NCBI GenBank assembly: GCA_017417315.1
Contig: JAFPZK010000008.1
Span: forward strand, 1 to 52,084
Reading direction: 5' to 3'
From: Bacteroidales bacterium
GTDB lineage: Bacteria > Bacteroidota > Bacteroidia > Bacteroidales > UBA3824
Length of the DNA stretch: 52,084 bases
A program made the translations under genes and the position numbers. How positions within the stretch are numbered: position 1 is the stretch's first letter; each line of letters opens with the position of its first letter. Of this stretch, positions 18,137-24,852 are shown in pieces. The notes beneath the pieces are model-generated. The model ran no database searches, had not been told where the DNA came from, and saw only the letters and a list, made by a program, of their open reading frames with translations.

Positions 18137-18166
18137 CATGTTTACAAATTTACATTTGTAAACATG
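18137..18166. promoter_or_regulatory. Long palindrome, copy E (12-base arms)
   Basis: The best copy has arms CATGTTTACAAA and TTTGTAAACATG around TTTACA. It ends 39 bases before the -33 element of the XRE regulator's promoter, so it is well placed as an operator for that gene. Confidence 0.8.
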
Positions 18167-18205
18167 TAAATTTTTGAAAAAAGTTTGCATTTTTGTCAAA
18201 AATAA

Positions 18206-18237
18206 TTTGGTGATGTCAAAAAAGTTATTTATATTTG
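18206..18237 (+). promoter_or_regulatory. Promoter of the XRE regulator
   Basis: TTTG (18206-18209), a 20-base spacer, then TATATTTG (18230-18237). The -7 box contains a possible TTG start, which rules that codon out as the protein start and favours the ATG at 18268. Confidence 0.8.
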
Positions 18238-18267
18238 TATACTCAAAAATTCAAACTTGTAAATTAT

Positions 18268-18825
18268 ATGAAAGATCGGATACTAAAAATTTTGGATAAG
18301 GAAAACATTTCCGCCGCAAAGTTTGCAGATGTATTAGGTGTTCAACGCTCGAGCATCTCTCATATACTATCCGGCAGGAACAAACCAAGCCTTGATTTTG
18401 TACAAAGGATACTTCAAAAGTTTCCCGAAATAAACTCTGATTGGTTATTGTTCGGCAAAGGCAACATTTACCGCAACGGTAGTCAAGAACCTCAACCTCA
18501 GGCTCAGCAACCGCAACAACCCAAGGCTGTTTCAAAAACGGAACCGCCCAAGCCTCAACCAGTTGTAGAACAGCAACCAACCCCCGCTCCTGCCCCACAA
18601 CAGCCACAACCGCAGGCTCAGCCTGTTTATCAACAACCACAGGCGCAGCCCGTTTACCAGCAGACAATGCCACAGGGACAACCCGTTGCTGCACAACAAC
18701 CTCGCCCCGTTGACATCTTACAAACAAACCCCGACAGAATTATTGTGTTCTATTCCAACAATACATTCGCATGGTACTCCCCGATGAACAATCAGCAACA
18801 ACCACCTCAGGGTGCTTACAGATAG
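18268..18825 (+). CDS. XRE-family helix-turn-helix regulator with Gln/Pro-rich linker
   Basis: The start is ATG at 18268, because the in-frame TTG at 18235 lies inside the -7 box; this gives 185 residues. Residues 1-65 form a Cro/C1-type DNA-binding domain (AAKFADVLGVQRSSISHILS, then RNKPSLDFVQRIL and NSDWLLFGKG). A long Gln/Pro linker with imperfect repeats (QAQPVYQQ twice) spans about 73-150. The last 35 residues contain DRIIVFYSNNTFAWY, a tail I associate with similar Bacteroidota XRE proteins. It stands alone between two large non-coding stretches. The upstream palindromes suggest it is autoregulated, but this is an inference. A perfect hairpin terminator follows. Confidence 0.85.
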   Translation: MKDRILKILDKENISAAKFADVLGVQRSSISHILSGRNKPSLDFVQRILQKFPEINSDWLLFGKGNIYRNGSQEPQPQAQQPQQPKAVSKTEPPKPQPVVEQQPTPAPAPQQPQPQAQPVYQQPQAQPVYQQTMPQGQPVAAQQPRPVDILQTNPDRIIVFYSNNTFAWYSPMNNQQQPPQGAYR

Positions 18826-18833
18826 TTTACAGC

Positions 18834-18863
18834 AAAACTCCCGTTTTTATGAGCGGGAGTTTT
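18834..18863 (+). terminator. Terminator of the XRE regulator gene
   Basis: Perfect 10-base arms AAAACTCCCG and CGGGAGTTTT with a 10-base loop, starting 9 bases after the stop codon. Confidence 0.8.
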
Positions 18864-19465
18864 ACATTTGTCGTCATAATTACAAAACTGAAAAGTCGAA
18901 AATTTTTCTCCCAACGTCAGTTTTTCCCGCTACTTGATTTTTGTATATTTTACTTGTATAAATGAAATGTATTATATCTAAAATTAATGTATCTTTGATT
19001 TTTTGTCAATAGACATCTGTAAATTCTCCTTATAACTAACTGATTATCAATAACTTATAATTAACAATAAAAACACTGAATTTTGCATATCGTCTAAACG
19101 CAGTCATAAAACACCTTGATTCATAGTAATATATAATATACTGATTTTCAGACAATTACCAATAACTTAATCATTAAAACATCTTAACGAGATTTTAATG
19201 TAAAATTTAATCATAAGTAGTAAATCAATAATTAAATTTATTTCGAGTTATTGATTTTTCTGTAAAATTAACTGTTTTTCTCTTTTCTCCGATAAAAATT
19301 TCATAGTTGGCAGAGTTTTCTGTCAAAAAGAGATATTTTATATTACATTATTTCGGAAATTTTCTTAACACCCTAATCCTAAGAAACTAAGAAACTGACA
19401 AAATGTCAGTTTGAAAATTTGTAAAACTTTTTCGCCTTAATAATGATTTTCTTAAACATTTTTAG
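18864..19465. other. 0.6 kb AT-rich non-coding region before pyrD
   Basis: No gene is seen. There is an isolated TATCTTTG (18990-18997) without a -33 partner, an inverted repeat AAATCAATAA / TTATTGATTT (19222-19257), two copies of CAATAACTTA, and the second 17-base palindrome (19394-19410). Confidence 0.6.
19394..19410. repeat. 17-base palindrome, right copy
   Basis: ACTGACAAAATGTCAGT is the exact reverse complement of 16811-16827. Here the arms extend to 9 bases each (AAACTGACA / TGTCAGTTT, 19392-19412). It ends 56 bases before the pyrD -7 box. Confidence 0.75.
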
Positions 19466-19473
19466 TATATTTG
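19466..19473 (+). promoter_or_regulatory. -7 box of pyrD
   Basis: TATATTTG lies 15 bases before the ATG at 19489. A TTG in the same frame at 19471 overlaps it and is therefore not the start. No clear -33 TTTG is seen. Confidence 0.5.
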
Positions 19474-19488
19474 CAAAAAATTTTAGTT

Positions 19489-20511
19489 ATGTATAAGCAT
19501 TTAATCAGACCGATATTGTTCCTTTTCAATCCGGAAAAGGTTCACAATTTTACGATGTGGGTTTTAAGATTCTATCAAACAATCAGAATCTTTAATCCGC
19601 TATTCAGACTACTTTATCAGAAAAAAGATAAAAGGTTTGAAAGGGAAGTTTTCGGCATCAAATTCCCCAACCCTATCGGACTTGCCGCAGGTCTCGACAA
19701 AGACGGCGAGGCTATTGATATGCTCGGAATGTTAGGCTTCGGTTTTGTGGAAGTCGGAACCGTTACGCCAAAGCCTCAACCCGGAAACCCGAAGCCTAGA
19801 CTTTTCCGCCTAAAACGGAATCAAGGTTTGATTAACCGCATGGGGTTCAACAATAACGGTGTTGAAGAATTAGTTAAAAAACTTAGACAAAAATATACCT
19901 CCGTTATCGTCGGCGGTAACATCGGAAAAAACAAAGTTACGCCTAACGAAGAGGCGGTCAGCGATTATATAAAAGACCTTCAAGCACTTCACGATTATGT
20001 GGACTATATCGCAATAAATATTTCGTCGCCAAACACGCCGAATTTGAGGGAACTTCAAAACAAAGAGCCGCTCAAAAAACTTTTAACGGCACTCAAAGAC
20101 GAGAACAAAAAGTTTGAAAAATCAAAGCCGATTTTGCTGAAAATCGCGCCGGATTTAACAGACTCACAATTAGACGACATCGTTGAAATCGTCCTCGAAA
20201 CGGGCATTAACGGCGTAATTGCAACCAACACCACGATTTCGCGCGAAGGTATTGATTACACAAAAGAAGAAATAGAAAGTTTCGGAAACGGCGGAATGAG
20301 CGGAAAACCGCTAAAAAAACGCAGCACAGAAGTTATTCGTTATCTTCATGAAAAACTCGGCGAAAAAGTGCCGATTGTAGGTGTCGGCGGCATTTCTGAC
20401 GCTCAGGACGTAAAAGAAAAATTAGAGGCAGGTGCATCACTCGTTGAAATTTTTTCAGGCTTTATTTACAACGGTCCGGCAACCGTAAAGAAGATTTTAA
20501 AGGAATTGTAA
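19489..20511 (+). CDS. pyrD: Dihydroorotate dehydrogenase (quinone), class 2
   Basis: PyrD oxidises dihydroorotate to orotate in pyrimidine synthesis, passing electrons through FMN to the membrane quinone pool. The start at 19489 gives 340 residues. The N-terminal amphipathic helices ([20 protein letters not shown]) are the membrane-binding mark of class 2. The FMN-barrel motifs [49 protein letters not shown] (catalytic Ser), ATNTTISR and GVGGISDA are intact. It stands alone, with a bidirectional terminator directly downstream. Confidence 0.96.
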   Translation: MYKHLIRPILFLFNPEKVHNFTMWVLRFYQTIRIFNPLFRLLYQKKDKRFEREVFGIKFPNPIGLAAGLDKDGEAIDMLGMLGFGFVEVGTVTPKPQPGNPKPRLFRLKRNQGLINRMGFNNNGVEELVKKLRQKYTSVIVGGNIGKNKVTPNEEAVSDYIKDLQALHDYVDYIAINISSPNTPNLRELQNKEPLKKLLTALKDENKKFEKSKPILLKIAPDLTDSQLDDIVEIVLETGINGVIATNTTISREGIDYTKEEIESFGNGGMSGKPLKKRSTEVIRYLHEKLGEKVPIVGVGGISDAQDVKEKLEAGASLVEIFSGFIYNGPATVKKILKEL

Positions 20512-20513
20512 AA

Positions 20514-20545
20514 AAAACGGACGGTTATTTTTAGCCGTCCGTTTT
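20514..20545. terminator. Bidirectional terminator between pyrD and the opposing membrane protein gene
   Basis: Perfect 11-base arms AAAACGGACGG and CCGTCCGTTTT with a 10-base loop, with A and T runs outside on each strand. Confidence 0.9.
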
Positions 20546-20553
20546 CGTTATTT

Positions 20554-21003
20554 TTAAGCCTTCGCTCTTATCAATGCCGCAACTTTTTGGCTCTCTGCGT
20601 CATCTAAAAGTCTGACTTCATCAAAAGGTTTATAAACGTAATCTTCAAACTTGAAATTCTGAACATAAACCTTAGTAAAACCTTCATTATGAAGAACTTT
20701 AAGAATGTCATACGAATTTGGCTGTTTCATTTCGGTAAGCGTTAAACGCTCTGCCCCGCAATAAAAAACGTCCTTTTTTGAAAGCAATTTTATAATGCCG
20801 AACAAAATCAACACTATTCCGAAAATAAACAATGCCATTGTCGGAGCACCATTGTCAGGGTCAACGACACTCTGAATATATGACATTGATAATCCGATTA
20901 TTACAACTATTATCCATTTATAATCCATTTCTTTTCTTTGGATAATACTCCCGTTAGTGATTTTTTCAATATCACTGTCAATTGATAAAATTTCTTTTTC
21001 CAT
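20554..21003 (-). CDS. Unknown small membrane protein with two transmembrane helices
   Basis: The 149 residues begin with a charged N terminus (about 1-27). Two hydrophobic helices follow (WIIVVIIGLSMSYIQSVV and MALFIFGIVLILFGIIKLL) with a short PDNGAP loop between them. The soluble C-terminal half (about 78-149) has alternating strands and helices and ends DDAESQKVAALIRAKA. I recognise no family. The C-terminal domain would be cytoplasmic if the N terminus is. It shares a bidirectional terminator with pyrD. No clear promoter is seen upstream. Confidence 0.7.
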   Translation of the reverse strand: MEKEILSIDSDIEKITNGSIIQRKEMDYKWIIVVIIGLSMSYIQSVVDPDNGAPTMALFIFGIVLILFGIIKLLSKKDVFYCGAERLTLTEMKQPNSYDILKVLHNEGFTKVYVQNFKFEDYVYKPFDEVRLLDDAESQKVAALIRAKA

Positions 21004-21076
21004 TTTTTAAAAAACTTTTTTTAATGTAACTTTTTTAGTGTTTTAAGTTGCATAATGGTTCTAAAAAAATGGAAAA

Positions 21077-21418
21077 TCAATTTCGCATAACGCACAGAAA
21101 ATAAAGGTAGAATCCCGCAACAAACCGCGAAGACAAGAAAACTGAAAACACGGTCTCCTTGCATTTAATTCGAGTTTTGAAAGCGGAATTTGTAAATGGA
21201 ATATTACTAAAACTTTTGAACTTCGACAGCACTCTCACCGTGCTGAAACCAATGGAATTTCCGCCACCATAAAACGAGGCTTCTGAATTGACTCTGTTGT
21301 CAAACGAATATTCTTTACCGTCGGAATTATCGAAATGAAAGCCGCTGTCCCTGTCATCAGAAGAAGAACAAGAACAAAACAAAAACAACAAAAATAATAT
21401 GAAAACTTTGAGTTTCAT
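21077..21418 (-). CDS. Small putative lipoprotein, possibly truncated
   Basis: The 113 residues start MKLKVFILFLLFLFCSCSSSDDRD, a clear lipoprotein signal with the lipobox Cys in FCSC followed by Ser and Asp. Residues about 27-65 are Ser/Gly/Asn-rich and include GGGNSIGFSTVRV, which resembles the end of an FGE/SUMF1 or Fibro-slime-type module. The last 45 residues are hydrophobic and Cys-containing and look unlike a folded secreted protein. That suggests the original end was lost and the frame now runs through other DNA. A perfect promoter lies upstream, so it is probably expressed. Confidence 0.5.
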   Translation of the reverse strand: MKLKVFILFLLFLFCSCSSSDDRDSGFHFDNSDGKEYSFDNRVNSEASFYGGGNSIGFSTVRVLSKFKSFSNIPFTNSAFKTRIKCKETVFSVFLSSRFVAGFYLYFLCVMRN

Positions 21419-21446
21419 GCTTTTTATTACGGCAAAAATTTTACGA

Positions 21447-21478
21447 CAAAATTAGAAAAAAATACTTCGCGCGCCAAA
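21447..21478 (-). promoter_or_regulatory. Promoter of the small lipoprotein gene
   Basis: On the minus strand: TTTG (21475-21478), a 20-base spacer, then TAATTTTG (21447-21454), 29 bases before the start codon. Confidence 0.7.
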
Positions 21479-21506
21479 AAAATTTTTTTAGTTGTTTTTT
21501 TAGTCG

Positions 21507-21514
21507 TATCTTTG
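21507..21514 (+). promoter_or_regulatory. -7 box of the DUF4143 ATPase gene
   Basis: TATCTTTG is a full match to TAnnTTTG. Transcription would begin about 7 bases further, right at the start of the tandem repeat (21521). No TTTG is seen at the -33 spacing. Confidence 0.55.
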
Positions 21515-21520
21515 TCGCAA

Positions 21521-21599
21521 ACTCCTGATTTTACAAGAAAATATGGAGTACAACTCCCGATTTTACAAGAAAATACGGAGTACAACTCCTGATTTTACA
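21521..21599 (+). repeat. Tandem 32-base hairpin repeat (2.5 units) in the leader of the DUF4143 ATPase gene
   Basis: Unit 1 is 21521-21552, unit 2 is 21553-21584, and a half unit is 21585-21599. Units 1 and 2 differ at two positions. Each unit folds: ACTCC pairs with GGAGT and an inner ATTTT pairs with AAAAT around the loop ACAAG. Units are joined by ACA, so GGAGT-ACA-ACTCC between units can pair as well. This offers two alternative foldings. The repeat ends 21 bases before the ATG at 21621. Confidence 0.85.
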
Positions 21600-21620
21600 G
21601 ACTTTTTAAAAGTTAAAACT

Positions 21621-22766
21621 ATGATTAACAGATATTTAACCATAAACGATGCAAAAGAAAGCAGTGTTTTCCTTTTCGGAGCAAGACAAACAGGAAAAAC
21701 AACGCTTTTACTGCAACTTTTTCCAAACAGCAAGTTTTATGACCTTTTGGAAAATGACACATTTGAACGGTTCAGAAGAAATCCGTCCCTTTTAAGACAA
21801 GAACTTATGACACTAAACGAAGGCGAAATTGTCATAATTGATGAAATTCAACTCATTCCGGAACTTTTGAACGAAGTTCATTGGCTTATAGTTCGCAAAA
21901 ATCTGCACTTTATTCTCAGCGGTTCAAGCGCAAGAAAACTAAAACGCAAAGGCGTTAACACTTTGGGCGGCAGAGCATTACTAAATATCCTCTACCCTCT
22001 CACTTCAAATGAAGTGCCGGATTTCGATATTATCAAGGCCATCAATTACGGTATGATTCCGAGTCATTATTTGTCAAGTGCAACAACAATTCAAAAAAAA
22101 CTCCAAGCATACATCTCTGTTTATCTCAAAGAAGAGATAAAAGCCGAGGCATTAGTCAGAAATCTAAGTACTTTTAATCGTTTCTTGGAAGTTGCCGCTT
22201 TAACAAACGGTGAAATGGTCAACTACAACAACATCGCACAAGACTGCGGAATTGATGCTAAAACAGTTAAAGAATACTTCGCTATTTTGGAAGAAACATT
22301 AATCGGATTTATGGTTCCTGCCTTTGAAAAAACCGTCAAGCGCCGCTTAAACCAAGCCCCAAGATTTTACTTCTTCGACGTTGCTTTGCCAAATTATCTG
22401 CTGAAAAGGACAAATCTGCAACCCGGTTCAGAAGATTTCGGACACTCATTTGAACATCTTATGATACAAGAAATAAGGGCTTATCTCGGGTACAACAATT
22501 ATGAAAATGCCCTGAGTTTTTGGCACACATATTCAGGTTACGAAGTAGATGCCGTTTTGTGCGGCGGAAAAACCGCAATCGAATTTAAATCCTCAAAAGA
22601 GGTTCAATCTAAACATCTTAAAGGCTTAAAAGCATTCAAAGAAGAACACCCAGAAGCGCGTTTGATAATAGTTTCGTTGGACAAAGTTCCGCGCATTTTC
22701 AACGAAGTAGAAGTTCTTCCGGCAGAAGTCTTTTTGAAAAAACTTTGGAACAAAAAAATCGTTTAA
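21621..22766 (+). CDS. AAA+ ATPase of the AAA_14 / DUF4143 family
   Basis: The start at 21621 (MINRYLTINDAKE) gives 381 residues; the longer frame from 21543 would translate the tandem repeat. Walker A is FGARQTGKTTLLL (about residues 19-31), Walker B is IVIIDEIQLIPEL (about 75-87), and sensor-like FILSGSSARKLKR follows. The DUF4143 C-terminal half includes YFFDVALPNYLL and a PD-(D/E)XK-like core (YEVDAVL..., then AIEFKSSKEV). These ATPases are common and often multicopy in anaerobic Bacteroidota. Their function is not established, though a nuclease-like C-terminal core is visible. The radical SAM gene follows after 12 bases. Confidence 0.88.
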   Translation: MINRYLTINDAKESSVFLFGARQTGKTTLLLQLFPNSKFYDLLENDTFERFRRNPSLLRQELMTLNEGEIVIIDEIQLIPELLNEVHWLIVRKNLHFILSGSSARKLKRKGVNTLGGRALLNILYPLTSNEVPDFDIIKAINYGMIPSHYLSSATTIQKKLQAYISVYLKEEIKAEALVRNLSTFNRFLEVAALTNGEMVNYNNIAQDCGIDAKTVKEYFAILEETLIGFMVPAFEKTVKRRLNQAPRFYFFDVALPNYLLKRTNLQPGSEDFGHSFEHLMIQEIRAYLGYNNYENALSFWHTYSGYEVDAVLCGGKTAIEFKSSKEVQSKHLKGLKAFKEEHPEARLIIVSLDKVPRIFNEVEVLPAEVFLKKLWNKKIV

Positions 22767-22778
22767 TTGTAATAAAAA

Positions 22779-23660
22779 ATGTACCGCGACTACGCTTCAT
22801 ATATAAAGGAAAAATTCGGAATGAGGGTTCAAAAAATAGCCCTAAACCCCGGCTTTAACTGCCCGAACAGAGACGGAAAAATCTCGTTCGGAGGTTGTAC
22901 GTATTGCAACAATCAGACTTTCAGCCCGTTTTACGGAAAGGCCTCCACTCCTATTGCTCAACAATTGGAACAAGGAATCGCTTTCTTTTCAAAAAAATAC
23001 AAATGCCAAAAATATATCGCTTATTTTCAATCGTTTACAAACACTTACGCCGACATCGAAACTTTACGAAAAGTCTATGAAAGTGCGCTTCAAAGAGAAG
23101 ATGTCGTAGGCTTGACCGTCGCAACACGTCCCGACTGCGTTAACGATGAAGTGTTAAAACTACTTGAAAATTTTTCAAAAAAATATTACACCGTTTTGGA
23201 ACTCGGCGTGGAAAGTTGTTATGACAAAACATTAAAAATGATTAACCGAGGACATACTTTTCTTCAAGCCGAAAACGCAATAAAAAAAGCCGCCGGTTAC
23301 GATCTTGAAATTTGCGCACACCTTATAATGTATCTTCCGGGCGAAACGGAAGAAATGATGTTAAAAACCGCAGACATAATGTCCGCACTGCCCGTCAAAA
23401 TCCTAAAACTTCATCAACTTCAAATCATAAAAGGGACAAAAATGGAGCAGCAATTCAAAGAAAACCCCGAACTTTTTTCACTGCCTTCGGCAGATGAATA
23501 CGCAGATTTTGTCGTAAAATACATAAAAAGGACAAGAGAAGATATGATTTTTGAACGGTTTATCAGCGAATCACCAATGGATATGGTCGTCGCTCCAAAA
23601 TGGAACGGAATAAAAAACTATCAATTTACACAAAAAATTGCGGAAAAATTTTGCAGTTAG
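22779..23660 (+). CDS. Radical SAM protein of the YhcC/TIGR01212 family
   Basis: The 293 residues hold an N-terminal iron-sulfur cluster motif of the unusual type C-x(10)-C-x2-C (CPNRDGKISFGGCTYC, about residues 25-40) instead of CxxxCxxC. SAM-binding features follow: LTVATRPDCVND and LELGVESCYDKTLKMINRGH, then AHLIMYLPGETEEMM. It resembles oxygen-independent coproporphyrinogen oxidase/Elp3-type enzymes. The substrate is not known to me. It lies 12 bases after the ATPase gene, so co-transcription is likely. Confidence 0.88.
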   Translation: MYRDYASYIKEKFGMRVQKIALNPGFNCPNRDGKISFGGCTYCNNQTFSPFYGKASTPIAQQLEQGIAFFSKKYKCQKYIAYFQSFTNTYADIETLRKVYESALQREDVVGLTVATRPDCVNDEVLKLLENFSKKYYTVLELGVESCYDKTLKMINRGHTFLQAENAIKKAAGYDLEICAHLIMYLPGETEEMMLKTADIMSALPVKILKLHQLQIIKGTKMEQQFKENPELFSLPSADEYADFVVKYIKRTREDMIFERFISESPMDMVVAPKWNGIKNYQFTQKIAEKFCS

Positions 23661-23680
23661 AAAAAATTATTCTACTTTTG
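23650..23680 (+). promoter_or_regulatory. Promoter of tRNA-Gly, overlapping the end of the radical SAM gene
   Basis: TTTG (23650-23653), a 19-base spacer, then TACTTTTG (23673-23680), 17 bases before the mature tRNA 5' end. Confidence 0.75.
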
Positions 23681-23697
23681 AAGCGCAAAAAAATTAT

Positions 23698-23770
23698 GCG
23701 GAAATAGCTCAATTGGTAGAGTGTGGGCTTCCCAAGCCCAAGGTTGCGGGTTCGAAACCCGTTTTCCGCT
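23698..23770 (+). tRNA. tRNA-Gly (anticodon CCC)
   Basis: The 73 bases fold as a full cloverleaf. The acceptor stem is GCGGAAA with TTTCCGC, followed by discriminator T. The D arm is GCTC..GAGT. The anticodon arm is TGGGC, loop TTCCCAA, GCCCA, so the anticodon is CCC and reads GGG. The T arm has TTCGAAA in its loop. A T discriminator is usual for bacterial glycine tRNA. The CCA end is not encoded, so it must be added by the cca product. Confidence 0.95.
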
Positions 23771-23811
23771 CTTTTCTTTTTTTTACCTATTTAAATTACA
23801 ATTACACTAAT

Positions 23812-24813
23812 ATGAAAAAAATTTTTATTACCTTGTCATTCGCTTTTTTGGCGGCTTGGAGTTTCGCACAAAAGCCCGTCAATCCGAATGTCTCTGAGGA
23901 AGCAAAACAATTGCTTCAAAAAATTTACTCTCTCAACGGCAAACAAACTCTTGCCGGTCAACACAACTACCCTCTTTACAGCGATATTCTTATCGAAAGA
24001 GTTCATAATCTGACGGATAAATATCCCGTTATTGTCGGTCAGGATTTCGGTTATAGTGCGCCCGGAACCTTGGACGGAATAAATTTCCGCCAAAGAATAG
24101 TTGACAACGCCATCAAATGGCATCAAAAAGGCGCAATCATAACACTTATGTGGCACGCCGTACCGCCAAATTATACCTCAAATTACACTATTTGGAAAGG
24201 TGAACACGGTATTCAGTCAAAACTGACTGACAAAGAATGGAAAGACCTTTTCACAGAAGGCAGTCAAATAAACAACAACTGGAAATCTCAGGTTGATGTC
24301 ATTGCGTTTTTTTTGAAACAACTTCAAGACGAAAAAGTTCCCGTAATTTTCCGCCCGTATCATGAAATGAACGGCGATTGGTTTTGGTGGGGTTACAACG
24401 AAGAAAACTACAAAAAACTCTTCCAAATGCTTTACAAACGTCTGACCGATTATCATAAAATCAACAATTTGCTTTGGGTTTTCAACGCTAACGAATTAGG
24501 AAGCCCTAACGTAAAAGGTTATGAAGGTTTTTATCCGGGAGACGAATATGTAGACATTCTTGCAACAGATTTTTATTCTTCCGGTTATAAAGGAAAAGAC
24601 TACGATATGTTGCTCAAACTCGGAAAAGGAAAACCGATTGCAATCGGCGAATGCGGTAAGTTTCCGACCATCGAACTCTTAAAACAACAGCCGAAATGGG
24701 CTTGGTTTATGTGCTGGTCTGAGTTCTTAGAAACCGCCAACAATGATTGGGGCGTAAGACACGACCTCTATCATTCCGACCAAGTTATGACTTTGGACGA
24801 ATATACAAAATAA
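23812..24813 (+). CDS. Exported GH26 beta-mannanase
   Basis: The start at 23812 gives 333 residues with a signal peptide ending at SFAQ (residue 20). The longer upstream frame translates the tRNA and is wrong. The glycoside hydrolase family 26 acid/base is Glu185 in RPYHEMNGDWFWWG, and the nucleophile is Glu280 in AIGECGKFP. LAGQHNY near residue 48 and MWHAVPPN near 113 also fit. It would cleave beta-1,4-mannan outside the inner membrane. There is no lipobox, carbohydrate-binding module, type IX tail or SusC/D neighbour. No promoter is seen between the tRNA and this gene (41 bases), so it may be read from the tRNA promoter. Confidence 0.9.
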   Translation: MKKIFITLSFAFLAAWSFAQKPVNPNVSEEAKQLLQKIYSLNGKQTLAGQHNYPLYSDILIERVHNLTDKYPVIVGQDFGYSAPGTLDGINFRQRIVDNAIKWHQKGAIITLMWHAVPPNYTSNYTIWKGEHGIQSKLTDKEWKDLFTEGSQINNNWKSQVDVIAFFLKQLQDEKVPVIFRPYHEMNGDWFWWGYNEENYKKLFQMLYKRLTDYHKINNLLWVFNANELGSPNVKGYEGFYPGDEYVDILATDFYSSGYKGKDYDMLLKLGKGKPIAIGECGKFPTIELLKQQPKWAWFMCWSEFLETANNDWGVRHDLYHSDQVMTLDEYTK

Positions 24814-24821
24814 AACACAAT

Positions 24822-24852
24822 AAAAAATGCAGGTTATCAGCCTGCATTTTTT
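24822..24852. terminator. Bidirectional terminator after the mannanase gene
   Basis: Perfect 12-base arms AAAAAATGCAGG and CCTGCATTTTTT with a 7-base loop. It ends at the stop codon of the opposing lipoprotein gene. Confidence 0.9.

Larger units (their letters stand above)
16701..18205. other. 1.5 kb AT-rich non-coding region with palindrome array
   Basis: No reading frame here looks like a protein; the longest (17246-17482) is Phe/Asn/Lys-rich and low-complexity. What is present is a 17-base palindrome (16811-16827), a parS-like 16-mer (17247-17262) and four or five copies of a longer palindrome, all listed separately. Such a long gene-free stretch is exceptional in this otherwise compact window. 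A regulatory, chromosome-organising or untranslated-RNA role is possible. Confidence 0.7.

Noticed and set aside
18251..18727. 158-codon minus-strand frame opposite the XRE gene
   Set aside because: Shadow of the Gln/Pro-rich coding strand (Val/Ala/Gly-rich by complement). The plus-strand gene has a promoter, HTH domain and terminator.
19222..19257. AAATCAATAA / TTATTGATTT inverted repeat
   Set aside because: Long loop, AT-only stem with no T run after it, so neither a good terminator nor a clear operator. Chance is likely in this composition.
23638..23811. N-terminal extension of the mannanase frame
   Set aside because: It translates the tRNA-Gly gene. The signal peptide begins at 23812.
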